A stretch of 64,000 nucleotides of DNA from Lysobacter ciconiae (GTDB taxonomy: Bacteria; Pseudomonadota; Gammaproteobacteria; Xanthomonadales; Xanthomonadaceae). The translations under genes were made by a program, and so were the position numbers. Position 1 is the first letter of the stretch, and each line of letters begins with the position of its first letter. The stretch spans positions 1,967,001-2,031,000 of the forward strand of contig NZ_CP063656.1 of the NCBI RefSeq assembly GCF_015209725.1, given 5' to 3'. This document shows, piece by piece, positions 1 through 6,821 of this stretch. The notes under the pieces are model-generated. The model did not search any database. It was not told the DNA's origin and saw nothing but the letters and a program-made list of their open reading frames with translations.

Positions 1-389
1 CCAGCCGGGGCATCGGGATCGGCGGCCACACCCGGGGCCACGTGATGTTGAGCCAGGTGGATGAGAAAACCGCGCGCGAGGAAATCCGCGGATCGTGCGA
101 GCACATCCGGCGCGAACTGGGCAGCGTGCCGCGGCACTTCGCCTACCCCAACGGCACCAGCGAGGACTTCGGCGACCGCGACGCGAGGCTGGCGCGCGAA
201 GCCGGCTTTGCCAGTGCGGCGACCACGATCGAGGGCGTCAACCGCTTCGGCACCGACCCCTACCGGCTGCGCCGCTACAACGTCTACGAGCAGCGCTACC
301 GCTCGCCCTCGGGCCGACTGTCGAAGGCGCTGTTCATGAGTGACACCAGCGGCCTGCTGAGCTGGTTCAAAACCCGGATGAGGGCCTGA
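1..389 (+). CDS. Polysaccharide deacetylase, 3' part (truncated by window edge)
   Basis: The reading frame is open from base 3 and its 5' part lies outside the window, so only about 128 C-terminal residues are seen. The fragment contains GGHTRGH, the H-x3-H zinc-binding motif of NodB-type polysaccharide deacetylases, and then the family's conserved FAYPNG segment. Such enzymes remove N- or O-acetyl groups from glycans. The stop lies 2 bases before the start of a second deacetylase, so the two are probably cotranscribed with the glycosyltransferases that follow. The substrate cannot be told from the sequence; a role in modifying the exopolysaccharide made by this cluster is inferred. Confidence 0.85.
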   Translation, partial: SRGIGIGGHTRGHVMLSQVDEKTAREEIRGSCEHIRRELGSVPRHFAYPNGTSEDFGDRDARLAREAGFASAATTIEGVNRFGTDPYRLRRYNVYEQRYRSPSGRLSKALFMSDTSGLLSWFKTRMRA

Positions 390-391
390 TC

Positions 392-1144
392 ATGTTGCCG
401 ATCCTGATGTACCACGGCCTGCATCCGGACCCGGCGGCACGGGGACGCTTCGATCCCGTCTACAGCGTCCGCCCCGCTGACTTCGCCCGCCAGCTGGACT
501 GGCTCCTCGAACACGGCTACCGGGCGACGCGGCTGGATGACCTGGACCCCGACACTGCCGGCCAGGTGGTCATCACCTTTGACGACGGCGACGTGTCCAA
601 CCTGGAGGTCGCATTGCCGCTGCTGCGCGAGCGCGGCATGTGCGCCGACGTCCTGATCACCTCCGGCTTCCTCGGCCAGCAGGGGATGTTGACCGCCGCC
701 GAAGTTCGCGCGCTGGCGGACGCGGGAATGGGCATCGGCTCGCACGGTCGGAGCCACGCCTTCCTGGACGACCTCGACGAGGTACGCGTGATCGGCGAGT
801 TGCGCGAGAGCCGCGAGCGGCTGCAGGAGCTCAGCGGCCAGCGCGTCGACACCATCGCGCTGCCCGGCGGTCGCGGAGGCGCCCGCGAACGGCGGATCGC
901 CCTGGAGCTGGGCTACCGCTACCTGTTGGGTTCCGTGCCCGGTGCCAACCGCCGGCTGGCGCACGGGCGATGGTGGCAACGCATTGCGGTGACGCGCTCG
1001 CTGTCGCTGGCGCAGTTCTCCAGCCTCGTGGCCTGGCGCGGTGCGTACCCGCAATTGACCCGCGCCCGCCACCTGGCGCTGGGCCTGCCCAAGATGGTGC
1101 TGGGCAATGACGGCTACGAGCGCGTCCGCGCGAGGCTCCTGTGA
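392..1144 (+). CDS. Polysaccharide deacetylase family protein
   Basis: This 250-residue protein has both core NodB motifs: TFDDG (metal and catalytic Asp) near residue 65 and SHGRSH (the H-x3-H zinc site) near residue 118. An N-terminal MYHG segment is typical of secreted or cytoplasmic polysaccharide deacetylases. No clear signal peptide is present. It starts 2 bases after the previous deacetylase and its stop overlaps the GTG start of the next glycosyltransferase (GTGA), so translation is probably coupled. Two adjacent, non-identical deacetylases suggest two different deacetylation steps, or one active and one specialised copy; this is inference. Confidence 0.88.
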   Translation: MLPILMYHGLHPDPAARGRFDPVYSVRPADFARQLDWLLEHGYRATRLDDLDPDTAGQVVITFDDGDVSNLEVALPLLRERGMCADVLITSGFLGQQGMLTAAEVRALADAGMGIGSHGRSHAFLDDLDEVRVIGELRESRERLQELSGQRVDTIALPGGRGGARERRIALELGYRYLLGSVPGANRRLAHGRWWQRIAVTRSLSLAQFSSLVAWRGAYPQLTRARHLALGLPKMVLGNDGYERVRARLL

Positions 1145-2301
1145 GCGCCGCGCTGGTCTTCTGGCTGTGTATCGGCCTCACCGCGTATGCGTATGCGGGC
1201 TACCCGCTGCTGGCGGCGGCGCTCGCGCGCTGGATCGGACGCGACCCTGCCGCCAGCGCGCACGAACCGATGGCCGAAGATTGCTGGCCATCGCTGACCG
1301 TGGTGGTTGCCGCCCGCAACGAAGAGCAGCGGATTGCCGGGCGCGTGCGCGACATCCTGCGCCAGGACTATCCGGGCGACAGGATCCGCGTGCATGTGGT
1401 CGATGACGGCAGCACCGATGCAACCGCGCTCGCTGCCGCCATCGGCGACGTCCGGGTGTGCGTGCAATCACTGCCGCGCCACCTCGGCAAGGCCGCGGCG
1501 CTGAATGCGGCCATGGCCGACAGGGATGAGATGGGCGGCGGGCTGGTCGTGTTCACCGACGCCCGGCAGCGCTTCGCCCCCGGCGCACTGCGCCATCTGG
1601 TGGCGCCGTTTGCCGATGCGTCGGTTGGTGCGGTCAGTGGCGAACTGGTCATCCAACGCGAGGGGGCCGGCGCCGGCGCGGAGGGGCTTGGCCTGTACTG
1701 GCGAATGGAAAAAGCCCTGCGTTTCCACGAGGCGCGCCTTGGCTGGCTGCACGGCGTCAGTGGCGCCATCCACGCGATCAGGCCCGCCCTGTTCCAGCCG
1801 CTTCCCCCGGGTACGGTGCTGGATGACATGTGGCTCCCCCTGCACGTCCGCCTGCGCGGGCACCGGGTGTGGATGGCGCGCCGGGCACTCGCACTGGACA
1901 CGCCCAGCGCCGACGTTCGGGAGGAGTTTGCGCGCAAGCTGCGCACGCTGGCGGGCAACTGGCAGCTGCTCGCGCGGATGCCGGTGTTGATGCATCCCTT
2001 GCGTAATCCGGTTTTCCTGTCGTGGTTCTCGCACAAGTTCCTGCGCCTGCTCGTCCCATGGGCGCTGCTGGTCGCGCTGGCGGCCTCCGCGGTCGCGGGC
2101 GGAGCGCTCTACCGAAGCCTGTTCGCGCTGCAGGTGCTGGGCTATCTCTGGGCCGCGATCGGCCTGCGCCTGCCCGCACTGGCCGCCCGCGTTCCGCTGC
2201 TGCCGGCGGCGGGCACCTTCCTGATGCTCAACCTGGCCGCCCTGCTGGCGCTGCCCGCGTTCGTGGCATGGCAGCCATCGCAACTGTGGAAGCGGCACTG
2301 A
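1141..2301 (+). CDS. Family 2 glycosyltransferase, membrane-associated
   Basis: This 386-residue protein starts at a GTG that overlaps the previous stop. The GT-A fold signature is clear: SLTVVVAARNEE near residue 58, VVDDGSTDAT near residue 88 and the FTDARQ acidic motif near residue 138. These are followed by C-terminal hydrophobic stretches (about residues 300-375) that should form several membrane helices. The layout resembles processive or lipid-linked sugar transferases of exopolysaccharide systems. It belongs to the four-gene operon 1-3554, and its stop shares a base with the next ATG (TGATG). The donor and acceptor sugars are unknown. Confidence 0.88.
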   Translation: MSAALVFWLCIGLTAYAYAGYPLLAAALARWIGRDPAASAHEPMAEDCWPSLTVVVAARNEEQRIAGRVRDILRQDYPGDRIRVHVVDDGSTDATALAAAIGDVRVCVQSLPRHLGKAAALNAAMADRDEMGGGLVVFTDARQRFAPGALRHLVAPFADASVGAVSGELVIQREGAGAGAEGLGLYWRMEKALRFHEARLGWLHGVSGAIHAIRPALFQPLPPGTVLDDMWLPLHVRLRGHRVWMARRALALDTPSADVREEFARKLRTLAGNWQLLARMPVLMHPLRNPVFLSWFSHKFLRLLVPWALLVALAASAVAGGALYRSLFALQVLGYLWAAIGLRLPALAARVPLLPAAGTFLMLNLAALLALPAFVAWQPSQLWKRH

Positions 2302-3554
2302 TGACGCGGCTGCTGGTCCTCACCACCCGCCTGCCCTACCCGCCAACGGAGGGGCACCAACTGCGCTCATGGCACCTGCTCAAGGCGCTGGCGTCGCGCC
2401 ATGAAGTGACCCTGATGAGCTTCCTGCGCCGCGACGACGAGCCCGCCCAGGCCGGCCCGCTGCGCGACATCCTCGCAGCGCTGGAGACATTCCCGATTCC
2501 AGGCGAGCGCTCCCCGATCGCCCTCGGGCGCGCGCTGCTTGCCGGCACGCTGACGAACACGCCTTATCTGGCGGCCCGGTACGCCTCGGCGGAATTCCGC
2601 AAGCGGTTGCGTGAACGCGCCGGGCAGGCCGATCTGGTCCACGTCGACATGCTGCCGCTGATGGCCCACGCCGATTGCGTGCCAGACGGCATCCCGCTGG
2701 TGATGAACGCCCACAATGTCGAGCACCGGTTGCTGCGGATCCGCGCAAGCATCGAACGTCGTGCGTTTGCGCGCGCCTTCCTTCGCCACCAGGTGAGCCG
2801 GCTGCACGACTTCGAACAGGCGGCCTGTCGGCGCGCCGACGCGATACTCGTATGCTCGGACGACGACGCCGAAACGCTGCGCGCACTGGCACCCGGTGCG
2901 CGCGTGCAACTGGTGCCCAACGGCGTGGACGTGCAGGCCAATCAGCCCGCCGCCACGCAGGCGTCCGGCAACCGACTGGTATTCGTCGGGCAAATGGGGT
3001 GGTTCCCCAACCGCGACGGGGTCGAATGGTTCCTGGCAGACATATTCCCGCGCATCCTCGCGGTGCGACCCGACACGCAGTTCGTACTGGTCGGCAAGTC
3101 GGCCGGACTGGAGGTTCCGGGCCGCGTTGCCGCCAACGTCCATCTGCCCGGCTTCGTGTCCGACCTGCGTCCGCTGGTCCACGACGCCGCGGTGTATGTG
3201 GTGCCGCTGCGGGCGGGCAGCGGTACGCGCCTCAAGGTGCTCGAGGCCATGGCACTGGGCAAGGCCATCGTCACCACGCGCATCGGCAGCGAGGGCATCC
3301 TGCTGCAACCCGGCGATGACGCGCTGTTCGCCGACGAGCCGCAGGCGTTTGCCGACGCGGTGCTGGCACTGCTGGCCGATCCGGCCCGCGCCCATGCGCT
3401 CGGCCTGGCGGCGCGCCGCTGCGCGCAGTCGCACTACGGCTGGGAAGGCATCAGCCGCACGGCGCTGGACTTCTACGACACCTTGCTGGAGGACGCCCCT
3501 CCTGGAGCACACCTTGCCGAAGCCCGGGGGCTGCCGATAGACGCGGTGGCGTGA
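2301..3554 (+). CDS. Glycosyltransferase, GT4-like, resembling the TIGR03087 XrtA-system family
   Basis: The likely start is the ATG that overlaps the previous stop at 2299-2301, giving 417 residues. The N-terminus, with TTRLPYPPTEGHQLRS, matches what I know of sugar transferases associated with exosortase A (XrtA/EpsH1) loci (TIGR03087). The C-terminal half has VPNGVDV and the donor-binding PLRAGSGTRLKVLEAMA block of GT-B retaining enzymes. It probably adds a sugar during exopolysaccharide assembly. The last 104 bases overlap the convergent YdcF-like gene. An upstream extension of the same frame to 2022 lies entirely inside the preceding gene and is not used. Confidence 0.85.
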   Translation: MTRLLVLTTRLPYPPTEGHQLRSWHLLKALASRHEVTLMSFLRRDDEPAQAGPLRDILAALETFPIPGERSPIALGRALLAGTLTNTPYLAARYASAEFRKRLRERAGQADLVHVDMLPLMAHADCVPDGIPLVMNAHNVEHRLLRIRASIERRAFARAFLRHQVSRLHDFEQAACRRADAILVCSDDDAETLRALAPGARVQLVPNGVDVQANQPAATQASGNRLVFVGQMGWFPNRDGVEWFLADIFPRILAVRPDTQFVLVGKSAGLEVPGRVAANVHLPGFVSDLRPLVHDAAVYVVPLRAGSGTRLKVLEAMALGKAIVTTRIGSEGILLQPGDDALFADEPQAFADAVLALLADPARAHALGLAARRCAQSHYGWEGISRTALDFYDTLLEDAPPGAHLAEARGLPIDAVA

Positions 3555-4332
3555 ATACGCCCGCCTGCCCTGCAGGGACCGCAGGAACGAGCCCATTGGC
3601 ACGATAGCGGTACAGCACCTGGCCGAGCATCTCGTAGATCGCCATCTCCGAGCGCCGCAAGCCGGAGCGTTGTGGCAGGTAATAGCCCAGGCCTCCGGGA
3701 CCCTGGTAGTCGCTGTCGCTGGGCTGGCCGCAGGCCTGGAATCCGGCGGCCTGGAACGCGATCAACGAACGCGGCAGGTGCAGCGCGGAGCTCACCACCC
3801 GCACGCGCCCGCCGATCATCGAGCGCAGCGCAAATGCGCTCTCCCAGGTCGTGGCCGACCCGTCCTCGGCGTGAAGCGTGGCGGGGGCGACGCCCCAATC
3901 GCGTGCCAGCGCCGACAGCACGGCCGACTCCTTGAGCACGAAGGGGCCGCCTCCGGCGATATACAACGGCGCTTCGGGCATGCTCCGCGACAGCAGGACC
4001 GCCGCTCGAAGGCGCCGCCAACTCTCCGTGGACAGCGCAACATACGGGTCATCCGACGCCGGGTCGGTCTCGAACCCGGCCGACATCAGCACGATCGGCA
4101 CGGTCTCCGACCAGTCCACCGCAGCGGACGCACAGTCCATGCCGGCCGGAATTCCGGACTCCACGTGGCGGATCAGCGCGTTGCCGCCCCACGGGGTCAG
4201 CAGGACCATTGCCAGCACCCACACGCCGATCCCAACGGCCCGACCGCGCCGTCCCAGCCTGGTCCACACCAGCAGCAAGCCGGCGGCGATCAGCAGCACC
4301 CAGCTCAGCGGCGAATACAGGAGGTAGGTCAT
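3451..4332 (-). CDS. YdcF/ElyC/SanA-like (DUF218) envelope protein
   Basis: The start chosen gives a 293-residue protein beginning MTYLLYSP. It has two N-terminal hydrophobic segments (about residues 1-20 and 28-48), followed by a DUF218-type domain. Recognisable parts are IVLMSAGF, IAGGGPF, a TWESA segment near the expected active region and VVSSALHLPRS. Family members act in the cell envelope, often linked to peptidoglycan or polysaccharide metabolism, but the reaction is not settled. The last 35 or so residues are read from DNA that is also the 3' end of the convergent glycosyltransferase and look like a low-complexity tail; a natural stop nearer 3555 may have been lost. It is divergent from the acetyltransferase gene. 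Confidence 0.75.
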   Translation of the reverse strand: MTYLLYSPLSWVLLIAAGLLLVWTRLGRRGRAVGIGVWVLAMVLLTPWGGNALIRHVESGIPAGMDCASAAVDWSETVPIVLMSAGFETDPASDDPYVALSTESWRRLRAAVLLSRSMPEAPLYIAGGGPFVLKESAVLSALARDWGVAPATLHAEDGSATTWESAFALRSMIGGRVRVVSSALHLPRSLIAFQAAGFQACGQPSDSDYQGPGGLGYYLPQRSGLRRSEMAIYEMLGQVLYRYRANGLVPAVPAGQAGVFTPPRLSAAPGLRQGVLQEGRPPARCRRSPAPCG

Positions 4333-4394
4333 CGCAGCAGCTTCATGGTTTGGCCGGTGCTTGACGCCCAGTGCGTAATAGCAAGGGTATCCCA

Positions 4395-5033
4395 GTGCCG
4401 GAACCTCCGGTCGACCGCCCGAGCCAACGTCAGGTGACGCCGTTGTTCGAATTGCTTTCACAGGACCTGCGCCGTTATTACCGGGCGGAGAGCGCCGAAG
4501 GACGCCGTGCCGCAGCGTTTCATGCCTGCTTCACCTACGGATTCATCGCCACCTGCCTGTACCGGTACGGACGCTGGGCAAAGTCGATCAGGCCGGGCTG
4601 GCTGTCGCTCCCGTTCAAGCTGGTTTACCGGGTGCTCAAGGTGCCGATGGAACTGGTGTTCGGGATCGACATCTCGGTTAATTCCAACATCGGGCCGGGG
4701 CTGTACATTGGCCATTTTGGCGGCATCTTCCTTGTCTGCGACGCGGGGGCCAACCTCAGCGTGGCCCAGGGCGTCACCATCGGCTACAAGGGCGCGGGGA
4801 AATCCGACCGTTGGCCGCGGATCGGCGACAACGTCTATATCGGCGCCGGGGCGAAGGTGATTGGCGACATCAGCATCGGCGAAGGAGTCGTGATCGGCGC
4901 CAATACAGCGGTGACCAAGGATGTGCCGGCGCACATGCGCGTGGTCGGCGCCGCGGTACGCATGACTTCGTTGCCCGACGCCGGTGAGAAAAGACGCAGA
5001 ACACAACCTGTCGCGGTGGAATCGCCTCCGTGA
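4395..5033 (+). CDS. Serine O-acetyltransferase-like hexapeptide-repeat acetyltransferase
   Basis: A GTG at 4395 preceded by AAGG at 8-base spacing is preferred over the in-frame GTG at 4371, giving 212 residues. The C-terminal half is a left-handed beta-helix of hexapeptide repeats: SNIGPGLYIGHFGG with the probable catalytic His, VAQGVTIGYKG, then IGDNVYIGAGAKVIG and IGEGVVIGANTAV. This is the CysE layout. In exopolysaccharide clusters such proteins may acetylate serine or, as often, a sugar, and the two cannot be told apart here. Its stop overlaps the GTG start of the first beta-helix gene (GTGA). Confidence 0.8.
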   Translation: MPEPPVDRPSQRQVTPLFELLSQDLRRYYRAESAEGRRAAAFHACFTYGFIATCLYRYGRWAKSIRPGWLSLPFKLVYRVLKVPMELVFGIDISVNSNIGPGLYIGHFGGIFLVCDAGANLSVAQGVTIGYKGAGKSDRWPRIGDNVYIGAGAKVIGDISIGEGVVIGANTAVTKDVPAHMRVVGAAVRMTSLPDAGEKRRRTQPVAVESPP

Positions 5034-6646
5034 GCGCGACCTGGCGGCGGCACCGGTCAAGCGCCGGCGAACGCGGTCGCCATCGCCCATGCACGGCACT
5101 CCGCACGGCGACGTGGCTGCTGGCTACCGCAGCCATCGGCTCAGCCCAGGCTGCCACCACCTACTACGTACGAACCGATGGCGGCACGGCCGCCCAGTGC
5201 ACCGGCAAGGCCGATGCCCGCTACTCCGGCTCCGGTACCAACCAGGCCTGTGCCTGGAAACACCCCTACTACGCGCTGCCGCCCAACGAGACCGCGCGCA
5301 TCGCCGGTGGCGACACGCTGATCATTGGTTCTGGCAGCTACATGATCGGCTGGGGCGCACCCGGCGCGGCCGACACCAGCGGCCGCTGCTACTCCGCCTG
5401 GGCCTACGACTGCTTCATGGCGCCCGTCCCCAGCGGGCCCTCGGCCAATGCCAGGACCCGCATCCTGGGCCAGGACGCCAAGAACCCGCCCAAGCTGTGG
5501 GGCAACGAGCGGGTGAGCATGGTCCTCAACCTGCACGGCAGCTCCAACGTGGAGATCGGCAATCTGGAGATCACCGACCAGAGCGATTGCGTGGAAAGCC
5601 ACAGCAATGCGGGCGCGCGCTGCGAGCGCGATCAGGCGCCCTTCGGCCCGTGGGCCTCCACCGGACTGGCCGCCTCCAATTCGCGCAATGTCTGGCTGCA
5701 CGACCTCAACATCCACGGCCTGGCCCACACCGGCATCCATGCCGGCGGCCTGACCGACTGGACCGTGGAGCGGGTCAAGATCAACGCCAATGGCTGGGTT
5801 GGCTGGGACGGTGACATCGGTCCGGCCAGCTCCAACGCCGGCCAGATCATCCTGCGCGAGGTGGAGATCGCCTGGAACGGCTGCGGCGAGCGCTGGAAGA
5901 CCGGCGAGCCGTGGGCGTGCTGGGCGCAGGAAGGCGGCGGCTACGGCGACGGTCTGGGAACGGCGAAGACCGGCGGGCAGTGGCTGATCGAGGACTCCTT
6001 CATCCACCACAACACCTCCGATGGCCTGGACCTGCTCTACATGGACGGCGCCCCGGGCACCTCGGTTACCGTCCGCCGCGTGTACGCCACCTCCAACGCC
6101 GGCAACCAGCTCAAGGTGCAGGGCAACACGCTCATCGAGAACTCCGTCGTCAACGGCTACTGCTCCTACTTCGCCGGCAAGCACTTCATGCTCAACGGCG
6201 ACCAGTGCCGCGCGCTGGGCAACACCGTGTCGGTGGGACTGCAGCCGGGTCAAAGTGCCACCATCCGCCACAACACCATCGTCGGTGAAGGCGACTGCCT
6301 GATCCTGACCGGCGGCGGCACCCCCACCACCAAGCTGGACATCCTCAACAACGTCCTGGTCGGCAAACCGGACTACCTGGCCACCCGCAGCGGCTGGCCC
6401 GAGCAGACCTGTGCCTACTACGCCGATGGCGGCCGCCCCACCCTCCACATTGCCGACAACTTCGCCTGGCAGACCAAGGGTTGCCCGTCCGGCAACATCT
6501 GCGGTGAAAACCCCGAACTGACGGACAGCACGTTGGCGGATTTCGATCCCCGGCCGCTGCCCGGCAGCCCGGTCATGCACAGGGCCGGCCCTCGAGCGTC
6601 GGGCAAGCACCTTCACGAGTACATCCAGATGGGTCGGAATCGTTAA
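5030..6646 (+). CDS. Secreted right-handed parallel beta-helix protein (copy 1, short form)
   Basis: This 538-residue protein starts at a GTG overlapping the acetyltransferase stop. An N-terminal stretch ending ATAAIGSAQA looks like a signal peptide with cleavage after AQA. The mature part carries repeated short beta-strand units such as GSSNVEIGNLEITD, FIHHNTSDGLDLLYMDG and NTLIENSVVNG, typical of pectate-lyase-like or NosD-like parallel beta-helices. Such folds bind, cleave or epimerise polysaccharides. About 430 residues are nearly identical to the next gene, but the C-terminus diverges after CAYYADGG and ends early, without the proline-rich linker and Ig-like domains of copy 2. It may be a shortened paralog; activity is unproven. 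Confidence 0.8.
   Translation: MSATWRRHRSSAGERGRHRPCTALRTATWLLATAAIGSAQAATTYYVRTDGGTAAQCTGKADARYSGSGTNQACAWKHPYYALPPNETARIAGGDTLIIGSGSYMIGWGAPGAADTSGRCYSAWAYDCFMAPVPSGPSANARTRILGQDAKNPPKLWGNERVSMVLNLHGSSNVEIGNLEITDQSDCVESHSNAGARCERDQAPFGPWASTGLAASNSRNVWLHDLNIHGLAHTGIHAGGLTDWTVERVKINANGWVGWDGDIGPASSNAGQIILREVEIAWNGCGERWKTGEPWACWAQEGGGYGDGLGTAKTGGQWLIEDSFIHHNTSDGLDLLYMDGAPGTSVTVRRVYATSNAGNQLKVQGNTLIENSVVNGYCSYFAGKHFMLNGDQCRALGNTVSVGLQPGQSATIRHNTIVGEGDCLILTGGGTPTTKLDILNNVLVGKPDYLATRSGWPEQTCAYYADGGRPTLHIADNFAWQTKGCPSGNICGENPELTDSTLADFDPRPLPGSPVMHRAGPRASGKHLHEYIQMGRNR
5132..6429 (+). repeat. Direct repeat, copy 1 (about 1.3 kb, beta-helix coding)
   Basis: This segment aligns without gaps to 6903-8200 at a constant offset of 1771 bases. 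By eye I count roughly 20 base differences over 1298 bases. Only two change the protein (His/Arg near 5738 and Leu/Val near 6343); the rest are silent. The identity begins in the signal-peptide region and ends at the GGC/GGG following the CAYYADG codons. Confidence 0.93.
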
Positions 6647-6678
6647 GGTATTGTTTATACTGCGTTTTTGGTCGCCCC

Positions 6679-6750
6679 GGTCATGACCTTCGTGTGACGA
6701 GCGTCACGCGACATCCGACCAAACTGTGACGCAATGGACAATTTGCGTCA
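6679..6750. promoter_or_regulatory. Palindrome cluster with a Clp/CRP-like site upstream of beta-helix copy 2
   Basis: Three inverted repeats lie in this AT-richer gap. GGTCATGACC (6679-6688) is a perfect palindrome. TGTGA-N6-TCACG (6693-6708) matches the CRP/Clp consensus TGTGA-N6-TCACA except for the last base. TGACGCAA and TTGCGTCA (6727-6734 and 6743-6750) form a perfect 8-bp inverted repeat with an 8-base spacer. Clp, the Xanthomonadaceae CRP homolog, controls exopolysaccharide and secreted-enzyme genes, so the site fits the neighbouring genes. Binding itself is inferred. Confidence 0.6.
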
Positions 6751-6821
6751 GTCAAATGTCAATAATCCCCGGGCGGACAACAAGGATGAGTCCCACTTCA
6801 TCCATTTGCCCGGAACCCCAG

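Noticed and set aside
2022..2300. Upstream extension of the second glycosyltransferase
   Set aside because: It overlaps almost 280 bases of the previous gene in another frame and reads Arg/Pro/Gly-rich; the ATG at 2301 overlaps the previous stop and begins a normal family N-terminus.
5030..6646. Beta-helix copy 1 as a pseudogene
   Set aside because: The frame is intact, it has a start coupled to the preceding gene and a signal peptide, and differences from copy 2 are mostly silent. It is a shorter variant rather than a decayed gene.
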